Notes under the pieces: generated by a model
The model's input: the letters and a program-made list of their open reading frames with translations, nothing else
What the model was told of the DNA's origin: nothing
Databases searched by the model: none
Translations under genes and position numbers: made by a program
Assembly: GCA_016865015.1 (NCBI GenBank)
Contig: CP018226.1
Span: 3,999,001 to 4,063,000 of the forward strand
DNA: 64,000 bases
Origin: Rhizobiales bacterium IMCC20636
GTDB taxonomy: Bacteria; Pseudomonadota; Alphaproteobacteria; Rhizobiales; GCA-2746425
Direction of reading: 5' to 3'
Shown here: piece after piece, positions 55,058 to 63,976 of the stretch
Numbering within the stretch: position 1 is the stretch's first letter
Layout: every line of letters begins with the position of its first letter

Positions 55058-56638
55058 CTATTCTTGGTTTTTGTCCTCGGCATGGTCTTCGGTCAGTTGC
55101 TTTCTCAGCTGATCGTAGCTGATTTTTCCGGTCACACTGCGTGGAATACTTTCGACAATTTTTATGACACCGGGAACAATCACCCGTGAGCGTTCGGCAA
55201 AATGTCGAATGATGTCCTTCGGATCCACAGGGCCGTCAGCGACGATGACAACCCATATTTGCGGCAAGTCAGCCAGAGTGTTTACAGAAAACGCCGCTGC
55301 TTCTTTCACACCATTGTAGTCCAGAACAATTTGCTCGATGCTTTCGGGCGCAACCTTGTTTCCACCGATATTGATAAGGTCGTTGCTGCGTCCTTCAATG
55401 AACAGCAGCCGTTCAGCGGTGATCCGCCCAAAGTCTCCCGGGAAGAAGTGCTGGGGTTCGTCCACATGCGTCATTCCTAACTTGTAGAGTGGCGCCATGC
55501 CAAGCGCTGCAACGCGCAAATGCCCAAAGGTGTTTGGCGGCAATGGCTTCCCGTCATCGTCGCAACTGACGACGTCAGCCCAGGGCACCAGATAGCCGAC
55601 CGCGCCATTATTGCGCGCATCACCCAGCATATCAATTGATCCCAACGCAGCGGTTCCGGCTTCTGTGGAGGCATATGTATTCAGGACCGGACACGCAATA
55701 TTCGACCGAATTTTGGTGTAAAGCGAACCGGCTATGGTCGCGCCGCCAGCCTGTATTTCCCTGAGTGTGGAAAGTCCGCCATAATGTTGCTTCTGGACAT
55801 TGGCCAACTCACTCAACTGATGAACTGAAATGACGGCCAAATCGGCGCCGAAATAGCTGACAATCGGCACCGTCAAATCGGCGCTGTCTGCAAAACAGAC
55901 CATCTTGCCGTTCATCAAAGCTGAAAAGACCACGGCAAATCCGAAATGAGATCGCAACTGAGGCCCGCAGAGCACTTTTTCAGACTGGCCGAAGCGCCCC
56001 CGCAATGCGTAGGTTGTTAATCGATGCCAGATAATTTCAGAGCTCATGGCAATTGCTTTAGGTCGCCCTGTGGTGCCGGATGAAAGCGCAATCCTGCACA
56101 GTTCCGTGCGACCAGGCGAGACTGTCGGCAGACTGCTGAAATCAGCTGTTTTCGTTGTAAACCAGCCGGCGTCCACAGCCTCGTTTTGGCCTGAGTGGTG
56201 TGACGGACGCTCTCCATCACACAACAGAACATCAATCCCAAGCTTGAGTGCTGTTTCGTTTGCGCTCAATGAGATACTGACCGCACCCAAACGATGCAGC
56301 GCGCATATGAGAGTAATGTGCCAGACCGGGTCGGAAACGATCAGCCCGACCACATCTCCCTTGCTTATACCCACGCGGGCGCAGGTTGAAATGGCAGAAG
56401 CCACAGCTTGTGCAAGCTGGCCATAAGACAAGACGCCTTGACTGGTCCCGATCGCCGGCCTGAACGAATCGTGGGCAGCATGACGCAAGACGGCATCAAC
56501 ATAAGAAGGAAATTTGGCCGTCTTTTGTGATGGTTGTAAGGGGGCTGTCACTGCAATTCCAAGAGATGGTGTTAGGCTGGATTGCCATTTATGTGCGATT
56601 GCATGGAAATTACTCGGGCCATCACTGAAAATCCACAA
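55058..56638 (-). CDS. AMP-dependent acyl-CoA synthetase/ligase family protein
   Basis: A 526-residue ANL enzyme: P-loop 'LSSGTTGRPKAIAM', A5 'TYASTEAGTAALG', A7 'FFPGDFGRIT', A8 'IEGRSNDLINIGGNKVAPESIE' and the A10 lysine in 'SVTGKISYDQL'. It activates a carboxylate as adenylate, probably to a CoA thioester. The N-terminus (about 40 residues before 'FPSYVDAVLRHAA') is weakly conserved and the true start may be internal. No carrier-protein domain. Neighbouring carboxylate-transporter genes suggest it acts on an imported acid. Confidence 0.82.
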   Translation of the reverse strand: MWIFSDGPSNFHAIAHKWQSSLTPSLGIAVTAPLQPSQKTAKFPSYVDAVLRHAAHDSFRPAIGTSQGVLSYGQLAQAVASAISTCARVGISKGDVVGLIVSDPVWHITLICALHRLGAVSISLSANETALKLGIDVLLCDGERPSHHSGQNEAVDAGWFTTKTADFSSLPTVSPGRTELCRIALSSGTTGRPKAIAMSSEIIWHRLTTYALRGRFGQSEKVLCGPQLRSHFGFAVVFSALMNGKMVCFADSADLTVPIVSYFGADLAVISVHQLSELANVQKQHYGGLSTLREIQAGGATIAGSLYTKIRSNIACPVLNTYASTEAGTAALGSIDMLGDARNNGAVGYLVPWADVVSCDDDGKPLPPNTFGHLRVAALGMAPLYKLGMTHVDEPQHFFPGDFGRITAERLLFIEGRSNDLINIGGNKVAPESIEQIVLDYNGVKEAAAFSVNTLADLPQIWVVIVADGPVDPKDIIRHFAERSRVIVPGVIKIVESIPRSVTGKISYDQLRKQLTEDHAEDKNQE

Positions 56639-56789
56639 ACACGTTGGTATGCCTGCCTCCCAAAATAGGGAAATGTTTTGTCTTCGCGTGGTTGGAGTTT
56701 GAGATTATTTTACAGAGCAATCAGATACCAAGGCGCGGAAATAAGAAGAATGCGGGAACAGAACTCCTCCTGCTCCCCATTGGGAAAGC

Positions 56790-57530
56790 CTAGAACCGGT
56801 AATTTAACCCAAGACGACCAATCACACCTTGCGATTCAACCTTTGAACCCCAAGCGTAATTATCGACGAAAGTGCTTTCATGGTCCTCTTCGCCAAGATC
56901 ATAAAACAGACCTTCACCTTTCACAGACCATTTGTCATTGATGGCAAACTCGGCTCCAGCGCCGACAACATAGCCAAATTCCCATCGACTACCGTCCGAC
57001 CATGAATAAGCATCGCCAGAATACTCAGCCTGAATGGAATCGTTTATCTTACCTACGGCCAAGCCGCCGGTTGCATAAACAAGCGTCCGATCAAATGCAT
57101 ATCCGACCCGCAAACGCGCAGTCCCCAGTGCATCAATTTCAGTTCTCTGGCTCAGCCATGAATAGCCATCAGAGATCTCCACCATTGCTGCGGCGGACGA
57201 AGTGCTGATATCCGCCTCAAAACCAATAACCAGATGGTCAAGTTGGTAGTTATAACCAATCTGAACACCAAATATCCCACCGAATGCTTCATCAGATTGG
57301 TTTGGCCATGAATAACCTACATCAAAACCGGCTGGCTCATAACCGGTATGTTCAGCGAAGTGTCCTATACCGCCAGCACTCACACCAACATAGATGCCTG
57401 ACCAGCGCTGCGAAAAATCCATATCCATATAGGTCGGGGAAGTCGCATCAGAGTTGCCGGCATCGTCGGCAAACGCTGGAGTGATTGCGGCACCAATAGC
57501 ACCGACAAGCAAAAATTTCGAATTTTTCAT
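56790..57530 (-). CDS. outer-membrane beta-barrel protein (Omp25/31-like)
   Basis: A 246-residue protein: signal peptide 'KFLLVGAIGAAITPAFA', then 'RWSGIYVGVSAGGIG', 'GIFGVQIGYNYQLDHLVIGFEADIS', 'GTARLRVGYAFDRTLVYATGGLAVG', 'FGYVVGAGAEFAINDKWSVKGEGLFYDLG' and a C-terminal Phe ('LGLNYRF'). Alternating pattern and ending aromatic are marks of eight-strand barrels common in Rhizobiales. A single gene; 209 and 151 bases separate it from its neighbours. Confidence 0.88.
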   Translation of the reverse strand: MKNSKFLLVGAIGAAITPAFADDAGNSDATSPTYMDMDFSQRWSGIYVGVSAGGIGHFAEHTGYEPAGFDVGYSWPNQSDEAFGGIFGVQIGYNYQLDHLVIGFEADISTSSAAAMVEISDGYSWLSQRTEIDALGTARLRVGYAFDRTLVYATGGLAVGKINDSIQAEYSGDAYSWSDGSRWEFGYVVGAGAEFAINDKWSVKGEGLFYDLGEEDHESTFVDNYAWGSKVESQGVIGRLGLNYRF

Positions 57531-57739
57531 CCGTAGTGATTCCTGAACTACCTCAAATTTTGGTTAGAATACGTCAAAAACTTGTTCGGCACAACGTGTC
57601 TTGAGGGCCACATATCAACGCCTCGTTGAAAAAGTGTTTTTCTGCAACACGTTATTTTCGCCGGTAAAAAATTTCTGTCGTTTTGATCAACTTGTTCTCG
57701 TCAAAATCCTGGAATGCACCGAGCTTTTGGGAAAACAAT

Positions 57740-59251
57740 TCAACCGCCCTTTCTTGAAATCCGGTTCTTGCTCAGACTGTCAGCAGCAAACTTCACAGCT
57801 ATCAAAACAGCAAGACTAGCCAACAAAGCGCCAGAAACCGGCCGTTCGACAAAGGTCATGAAGTCGCCCTGTGACAGAATCAGGGATTGACGCAACTTTT
57901 CCTCAATCGGCCCGCCCAAAACAAAGCCAAGCATCAGCGGTGCAGGCTCGAAATCAAATTTGACCAACAGATAGCCCAGCAAACCGAATATAACTGTCAA
58001 CAGGACATCCTCTGCCGAATTGTTGATAGAATACACACCGACGCAGCAGAACACGACGATAGCCGGCAGCAGGATGCGTTGGGGCACATGAAGCAGGCGT
58101 ACCCATATGCCAATCAAAGGCAGATTGATCAGCACCAGCATCAGGTTTCCAATCCACATCGACACGATCAGACCCCAGAACAGATCGGGATTGCGCGTCA
58201 TCACCTGTGGTCCGGGAACAATGCCCTGAATGGTCATGGCCCCAAGCATGAGCGCCATGATTGCGTTCGGCGGAATGCCAAGTGTCAAAAGAGGAATGAA
58301 GGATGTTTGCGCTGCGGCATTGTTGGCGGCCTCCGGTCCTGCCACCCCTTCGACAGCCCCCTGACCGAACCGGGCGGGATCAGCGGCAAGTTTTTTTTCC
58401 GCTGCATAGGAGGCAAATGGCGCCATGATTGGTCCGCTTCCGGGTAGAATCCCGAACAAGCTTCCGATGAATGTGCCCCGCAATGCGGGCAGCGTGGCAG
58501 CCTTCAAGTCAGCCCAAGCCGGCAACAAGCGGCCAATTGTGGTTTTCAGCCTCTGATGTGTGGCGGTATCCTCAAGTCTCTGCAATATTTCCGGCAGACC
58601 GAACATGCCGATTGCAAGCGGGACAAAATCAACACCATCCCACAGACTGGCAAAACCCATTGTGTTGCGCTCAAGCCCGGTTTCGGAATCACTGCCGACC
58701 GTTGACAACAGCAATCCAATCACGACCATCAAAAGCGCCTTGAACACGTCGCCTCTCGCCAGCACTGCGGCGAGCAAAAGCCCCGCAAACATCAGTATGA
58801 AATACTCTTGTGGCCCGAAATACTGTCCGACGCGACTGAGTGGTTCTCCGATGAAGGCAACCAGAACAGTGGCGATGCACCCGGCCAGGAACGATGCCAG
58901 GGCAGCGATGCCAAGTGCCGTGCCGGCTTTTCCCTGCCGTGCCATTGGATGGCCGTCCAGAACGGTGACAACTGATGTCGATTCCCCTGGAATGTTCAAC
59001 AGTATGGCAGCTGTTGATCCACCATATTGCGCCCCATAGAAGATCCCTGCCAACATGATCAAGGCTCCGGTCGGCTCCAGAGAGAAGGTAAAGGGAAGCA
59101 GCATTGCGATGGCCGAGACAGGACCTACACCCGGCAGAACACCAATCAAGGTTCCGATCAGACAGCCGACAAAACAATACAACAGATTTCCCGGATCAGC
59201 CGCAACGGTCAACCCCAGATTCAGATTGTCCCATAATTGTTCAAATCCCAT
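57740..59251 (-). CDS. tctA: tripartite tricarboxylate transporter large membrane protein TctA
   Basis: A 503-residue membrane protein with about 12 helices and the DUF112/TctA signatures 'GTLIGVLPGVGPVSAIAMLLPFTF', 'YGGSTAAILLNIPGESTSVVTVLDGHPMARQGKAG' and 'GILPGSGPIMAPFASYAAEKKLA'. It forms the channel for sodium- or proton-driven carboxylate uptake with TctB and a TctC protein. It follows tctB by 3 bases. The last dozen residues are basic and cytoplasmic. Confidence 0.93.
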   Translation of the reverse strand: MGFEQLWDNLNLGLTVAADPGNLLYCFVGCLIGTLIGVLPGVGPVSAIAMLLPFTFSLEPTGALIMLAGIFYGAQYGGSTAAILLNIPGESTSVVTVLDGHPMARQGKAGTALGIAALASFLAGCIATVLVAFIGEPLSRVGQYFGPQEYFILMFAGLLLAAVLARGDVFKALLMVVIGLLLSTVGSDSETGLERNTMGFASLWDGVDFVPLAIGMFGLPEILQRLEDTATHQRLKTTIGRLLPAWADLKAATLPALRGTFIGSLFGILPGSGPIMAPFASYAAEKKLAADPARFGQGAVEGVAGPEAANNAAAQTSFIPLLTLGIPPNAIMALMLGAMTIQGIVPGPQVMTRNPDLFWGLIVSMWIGNLMLVLINLPLIGIWVRLLHVPQRILLPAIVVFCCVGVYSINNSAEDVLLTVIFGLLGYLLVKFDFEPAPLMLGFVLGGPIEEKLRQSLILSQGDFMTFVERPVSGALLASLAVLIAVKFAADSLSKNRISRKGG

Positions 59252-59254
59252 GGT

Positions 59255-59704
59255 TCACCAACCGAGAACGATCAGAGGAATGGGAAGTCCAAGCGCATAT
59301 GTGAACAACAGGACGCTGCCAGCGGTGATGCCGATAATGAGAATAACCAGTTCGGGAACCGAGCGTCCGCTGGCCGCAACATAGGCCAGACCCAGCGCTG
59401 CGGGTGCAGCAATCAGCAGCCCCGCCGATCTGATCAGCAAAGCGAATACGACAAATGCTCCAAACAACAACGCCACCTGGAAAAGATTGATTGTTCCGGA
59501 TGGCCAGCGAACGCCCTGGAAGCTCGACCGCCACATCAAAACCGCGCCGCCGCAGACCAGACAGATGGAATAGAGATTCGGCAATGCACCGGGCCCGGGA
59601 TGGTTCCAGCTTCCAATTGGCAGGGAAAATGATTGGCTGAGAAACAAAAGCCCAATGGAGAGCATTACAAGTCCACCACCCAATTCTTTGGCTCTCAAAT
59701 TCAT
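59255..59704 (-). CDS. tctB: tripartite tricarboxylate transporter small membrane protein TctB
   Basis: A 149-residue protein with four helices and 'LFLSQSFSLPIGSWNHPGPGALPNLYSICLV', typical of TctB. ATG 59704 is chosen as it begins the hydrophobic protein; the frame is open to 59962 but the added part has no protein character. Partner of TctA, with which it is nearly fused. Confidence 0.85.
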   Translation of the reverse strand: MNLRAKELGGGLVMLSIGLLFLSQSFSLPIGSWNHPGPGALPNLYSICLVCGGAVLMWRSSFQGVRWPSGTINLFQVALLFGAFVVFALLIRSAGLLIAAPAALGLAYVAASGRSVPELVILIIGITAGSVLLFTYALGLPIPLIVLGW

Positions 59705-60305
59705 CCGCCTGCAATAACCTCTTCGATTAGCGGAATCGTTCCCGAAGTTGGCCCGCGAGGATACAGATTCAAATATGTGGCATTGATAAACACAATTGCA
59801 GAGAAAACCAAAATTGATCGTCCGAAAAAGACTGCCGGTCAGATATCCGGCGGGCGGTCGATGTTCACAGCTGAGAGTTCTTCCTGCCGAAGCAGCCAAA
59901 TCTGTGCTCCCGGCACAATCAGGAGGGCGCTCACGCCCGACACCTCGGTGCGGAAGGCGCAAACCGGAATTTACCCGATTTTGAGCACCGATCGCACCGC
60001 GCCTTTTCCCGCAGTTGACGACATAAAAGCATGATCGAAATCGCCGATGCGACGCTCAAGCATCAAGAGCGAAACATGCCGAAAACTGGCAGCAAGACCT
60101 TCACAGGTCCGAAACCGCATGCCCACGAAGGTCAGGGGCTGCGCCAACCAAAGTCAGGCTGCTCACACCAGAAAGGGGTTTCTCGCATGCCTGGAGTTCG
60201 CGCAAAAGAGATCAAGGGAACTCATTTTGAGGGATGCTGATTCAGAGAATAGATACCTTTTGCAGGGATACTGTATCCAAACTGGACCCGAAGTGAGATG
60301 ACATC
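59705..60305. other. 601-base divergent region between tctB and the diguanylate cyclase gene
   Basis: No supported gene. Short + strand frames (60031-60240, 60047-60301) carry no recognisable feature. A short stem GCCGG/CCGGC lies at 59834-59851. Promoters for both flanking genes are expected here but none was picked out with confidence. Confidence 0.4.
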
Positions 60306-61769
60306 GTGAGCGACACTGCCACCGAAGCGCAAATGTTTGATCTGGCGCCGATCCCCATGTGGATGGAGGATTACAGTGGCATCAAAGCGATATTCGATCG
60401 CTGGCGGCGTGAAGGTGTTGAAGATATCCGGGCCTATCTGCAGGAGGATCTGTCCCGCATATCAGACTGTTCGCGCACGATCCGGGTGCTCGATGTGAAT
60501 CAACAAACGCTCGATTTGTATGGCGCGCGTGACATGGATCACCTCGTTTCCAATCTGGATTCGGTGTTTCGCGATGACATGTTGACCAGCCATATCGACG
60601 AGCTGTCACAATTGTGGGACGGACACAGCAACTTCTCCAGCAACGCCGTCAATTACACGCTCGCGGGTCAACGCCTCGACATTCAGTTGCGCGGCACGAT
60701 CTGGCCGGGCCATGAAGACAAGATGGACCGCATTCTCGTGACGACCGAAGATGTGACGGCGCGTGAGGAAGCGCGGCGGTCTGAACAGGAACAGCGACGC
60801 TACGCGGAAGGCATTTTTGAACACTCCCCCGTTTCTCTCTGGGTCGAGGATTTCAGCGGGATCAAAATGCTGATGGAGGACATTCGTGATCGCGGCATTA
60901 CCGATCTGCGAGAGTTCACCGATGTTCATCCCGAATTTGTGCATCAATGCCTGAGTGAAATCCGTGTCATCGAAGTCAATCAGGCAACGCTTGAGCTGTT
61001 TCACGCGCCCGATTATCATACGCTGCTACAGAACCTGCCAAATATTTTCCGTGGAGCGATGGAAAAACAGTTCCGCGAACAGCTTATTGATCTGTGGAAC
61101 GGTCATCTGCTCCACCGCAAGGAAGTTCTGAACTATACAATTGACGGGGCCGAACTTCATTTGTTGCTGCAATTCTCGGTGCTTCCCGGACATGAAACCG
61201 ATTGGTCGCTGGTCCAGGTGTCCCTGACAGACATTACGGCGCGCAAGAAGGCCGAGGCCTATCTGGAATATCTGGGTAAACATGATGTCCTGACCAGGCT
61301 TCACAACCGCGCTTTTTACTCAGATGAGCTGAAGCGGCTTGAAAGAAAATCCCTGCGTCCGGTTTCAGCCATTGTCATCGACATGAACGGGTTGAAAGAT
61401 ACCAATGATGAACTTGGCCATGAGGCTGGCGACGACCTGTTGCGCAGACTCGGTGAGGTCCTGAATCAGGCTGTGAGCCTTCCAAATTATGCCGCCAGGA
61501 TCGGGGGTGACGAATTTGTCGTCCTGATACCCGGTGGCGATCAGAAAGCGGCTGATGTCGTGATCGGAAACATCCAGAAACTCCTGAAAATGAACAACCA
61601 GTTTCACTCAATCGCACCGCTCGGGATCTCTCTGGGCAGTGCTGTAAGCCGCCCCGGTGAGAGCATGGCATCGGTTGTGCAGCGGGCGGATCTGGCGATG
61701 TATGAGCAGAAACAGCAATACTATGACGCCAGGAAAAACCCGGCGACCGGCAAAACCGCAGCCGCCTGA
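60306..61769 (+). CDS. diguanylate cyclase with two tandem PAS domains
   Basis: A 487-residue cytoplasmic protein; GTG 60306 is used, with an in-frame ATG at 60336. Two clearly related PAS-type modules (about 15-155 and 175-315) share 'W(M/V)ED(Y/F)SGIK', 'R(V/I)(L/I)(D/E)VNQ(Q/A)TL(D/E)L' and 'PGHE' and arose by duplication. The GGDEF domain (about 330-475) has 'IDMNGLKDTNDELGHEAGDDLL' and intact GGDEF at 400-404, so cyclic di-GMP synthesis is expected. The inhibitory RxxD site five residues upstream is replaced (SLPN), so product feedback is probably lost. It precedes an IS element. Confidence 0.92.
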   Translation: MSDTATEAQMFDLAPIPMWMEDYSGIKAIFDRWRREGVEDIRAYLQEDLSRISDCSRTIRVLDVNQQTLDLYGARDMDHLVSNLDSVFRDDMLTSHIDELSQLWDGHSNFSSNAVNYTLAGQRLDIQLRGTIWPGHEDKMDRILVTTEDVTAREEARRSEQEQRRYAEGIFEHSPVSLWVEDFSGIKMLMEDIRDRGITDLREFTDVHPEFVHQCLSEIRVIEVNQATLELFHAPDYHTLLQNLPNIFRGAMEKQFREQLIDLWNGHLLHRKEVLNYTIDGAELHLLLQFSVLPGHETDWSLVQVSLTDITARKKAEAYLEYLGKHDVLTRLHNRAFYSDELKRLERKSLRPVSAIVIDMNGLKDTNDELGHEAGDDLLRRLGEVLNQAVSLPNYAARIGGDEFVVLIPGGDQKAADVVIGNIQKLLKMNNQFHSIAPLGISLGSAVSRPGESMASVVQRADLAMYEQKQQYYDARKNPATGKTAAA

Positions 61770-61985
61770 GAACGAGAGATGGCCACTGTGGCCCGGCGGT
61801 GTCATCCATCGAACTGTGGTGGATTGATTTCAACGGTGCTTCCGATGCGGATGTCGGTACATTCCCATGTCTGACATTCCCGTTCGGCACGAACGTGTCA
61901 CCCATGTCTTAGGGTCAGGACCTATTAATCGAAGGGATTCCCATTTTAGCTGAATTATGATTCATCATGACAAAGGAGATTTGTC

Positions 61986-62743
61986 ATGAGTGACTTGTTT
62001 TGGCTTTCGCAGGATCAGCTGGCGAAGATCGAGCCGTATTTCCCCTTGGCTCATGGTGTGCCGCGTGTGGATGATCGTCGGGTGGTGTCAGGGATTATCT
62101 TTGTGATCAAGAACGGGCTTCGCTGGCGTGATGCACCATCGGATTACGGGCCGCATAAGACGCTATACAATCGCTTCATCCGATGGAGCCGCCTGGGTGT
62201 CTTTGATAGCATCTTCAGTGCGTTAGTCAGCGACGCGGGCAGTCCTGATACGCTTATGATTGATGCCACGCACCTGAAAGCCCACCGAACCGCCTGCAGT
62301 CTGCTAAAAAAGGGGATGTTCCCCGCCGTATTGGCCGCACAAAAGGTGGATTGAACTCCAAACTGCATGCCGTCTGTGATGGCAAGGGACGTCCGATCAT
62401 CATGGGCCTGAGTGAGGGCCAGTTAAGCGATCACATCGGAGCCAAACTGCTTTATCCCGCGTTTCCTGAGAAAGCATCCCACCTGATCGGCGACAAAGGT
62501 TATGACAGCGATGAGTTTAGAGCTGCGCTGAAAGCCAAGGGAATAACCCCCTGTATTCCACCGCGAAAGGGACGCAACCTTCCTGCCGGTTATAGCAAAA
62601 CCCTCTACAAACAACGCCACAAGGTGGAAAATATGTTCGGCAGACTCAAAGACTGGCGCCGCGTAGCAACTCGATATGACAGATGCGCACACACATTCTT
62701 CTCAAGCATATGCATTGCAGCTATCGTCATATGGTGGATTTAA
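61986..62743 (+). CDS. IS5-family transposase made by -1 frameshift (two overlapping frames)
   Basis: Frame one (61986-62354) gives 122 residues: the N-terminal DUF4096-like domain ('LSQDQLAKIEPYFPLAHGVPRVDDRRVVSGIIFVIKNGLRWRD') and the first Asp of the DDE triad ('LMIDATHLKAHRTA'). Frame two (to 62743) holds 'LNSKLHAVCDGKGRPI', the second Asp ('LIGDKGYDSDEF') and the Glu ('RHKVENMFGRLKDWRR'). They join by a -1 shift at A-AAA-AAG (62306-62312) to a product of 252 residues. Without the shift frame one ends in a short off-frame tail. AAGGAG precedes the ATG. Both frames look intact, so it may be active. Confidence 0.88.
62306..62312 (+). other. -1 ribosomal frameshift site in the transposase gene
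   Basis: A-AAA-AAG read in the frame of the first reading frame is the classic slippery heptamer for -1 shifting; four G follow. Shifting here joins the two transposase halves precisely. Confidence 0.8.
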
Positions 62744-62756
62744 TGAGTCCTGAGCC

Positions 62757-62947
62757 TAGGTACAAACTGTGACCTATGTCTCCGGGTCGGACAAAAGGGA
62801 AGTGGTGCACCGGTGGTGATGATGGTGGGAACTGGCATACCATTGTATATCTATATGCGTGATCCAGGCACTGACCTGCTCAAAGCACACGTTTCGATAG
62901 AAAAAATTGAACGGTCAATCCTACTCCTACACCTTGCGATTTATTAG
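62757..62947. other. non-coding stretch right of the IS element
   Basis: 190 bases with no gene. The first 35 hold a copy of the sequence TGTGACCTATGTCTCCGGG that resembles TGTCACCCATGTCTTA left of the IS (61896-61911). The rest, with repeated GGTGGTGATGATGG, may be the end of a vanished element. Confidence 0.4.
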
Positions 62948-63976
62948 TCACATGCGCATTTCAATCCTGAAACGGTTCTTTATGGTGCCCCGAAGCTTGT
63001 CGAATGTGCCGTAAGCTATTTCTGACATGCCCAAAGACACAGTCAACGCCTCTGGCGGCTCGCAAAGAAGCTGTATCGTTTCCCTACGATCAAAGTAATT
63101 GACTACCTCTTTAAAAGGCAGGCACATCCGAAGGCCAATCCCCCTGTTTTGCGCGCCAGCACTAATTTCTATCCCCGCCTTCCGATGCCGGGCCATCATA
63201 TTTGCGAGTGCATTTTTTTGCGTCGATGTCTCAGCATGTTGTGCAAGCCAGACATAAACGGTCGCCGCCACATCCTGAAGCATTTCAGAATGATTGGCCA
63301 AAATAACGGTCAACCCTTCCTGATCAGCATTAGATAAGTGTTCAGCAAGGCACTTTCCTTTGTCATATGCTCCCGTGATCAACTCATTGAGTTGATCTGC
63401 GCACTCCTCAGGCAACCCGGACAGTTCTGCATGCAGGTAGTATGATAGTTTCTCTTTGGCAAAATCGCGATCATAGATGCCAAAGAGATCAAGTGCAGTC
63501 TTAATTCGGTTCAGAAAATGCCATTCTGGCGAATGAATTTCGACGTTCTCAGAAACAATTGAACCCCCCAAATCATAGAGAGTCTTTTTGAGTCTCAACG
63601 AGGTCATGAAAACTTGGCTCGCAAGTTGGCAGTGAGTTTCTGATTCATCTCCTACCACCAACTGGCTTAGTGCCGAACACACCACGTCTCTTTTTGCGCT
63701 AAGCATCGTTTCACGGGTTTGCTGCCTGCCAAGTTCGTTTGGCGTCAAACGGTCAGAATTCTCATTTGCTAGTCGTTTTTGTTCTTCCATCAAAAAGGAA
63801 GCAGACGACAGAGCTCTGTTGAGGCGCAACAGTGATTTCGTTACATCGCCAGACAAACTCAAATCCGACTGAAGCGTTTCCAATGCGTGAAACTCTCCGC
63901 AGCATATGAGCGCGAGAATATAATCGATATAGTCTGGCCCCTGTGCGTTGAACACCGCAGACAATTCGCGCGCCAT
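62948..63976 (-). CDS. unidentified helical protein, possibly continuing beyond the window
   Basis: A 342-residue frame from ATG 63976 (AAGG ten bases upstream) to TAG/TAA at 62948; the frame stays open for the eight codons to the window edge, so the true start may lie outside. The protein is soluble, mostly helical, rich in Leu, Glu and Ala ('QLNELITGAYDKGKCLAEHLSNADQEGLTVILANHSEMLQDVAATVYVWLAQHAE'), with seven scattered Cys. No known family, signal or membrane segment was recognised. Codon use is less GC-biased than in most of the window. It flanks an IS element, so it could be part of an accessory segment. Confidence 0.55.
   Translation of the reverse strand: MARELSAVFNAQGPDYIDYILALICCGEFHALETLQSDLSLSGDVTKSLLRLNRALSSASFLMEEQKRLANENSDRLTPNELGRQQTRETMLSAKRDVVCSALSQLVVGDESETHCQLASQVFMTSLRLKKTLYDLGGSIVSENVEIHSPEWHFLNRIKTALDLFGIYDRDFAKEKLSYYLHAELSGLPEECADQLNELITGAYDKGKCLAEHLSNADQEGLTVILANHSEMLQDVAATVYVWLAQHAETSTQKNALANMMARHRKAGIEISAGAQNRGIGLRMCLPFKEVVNYFDRRETIQLLCEPPEALTVSLGMSEIAYGTFDKLRGTIKNRFRIEMRM

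Larger units (their letters stand above)
61912..62756 (+). mobile_element. IS5-family insertion sequence (IS427-like), apparently complete
   Basis: About 845 bases. The ends are imperfect inverted repeats: GGGTCAGGACCTATTAA at 61912-61928 and the complement of GGCTCAGGACTCATTAA at 62740-62756 (14 of 17 match). The dinucleotide TA flanks both sides, as for target duplications in this group. Inside is a DDE transposase split in two frames with a slippery site. The insertion lies after the diguanylate cyclase gene and breaks no recognised gene. Confidence 0.88.

Noticed and set aside
60031-60301. Small + strand frames before the diguanylate cyclase gene
   Set aside because: No family features; two frames compete over the same DNA, as expected by chance.
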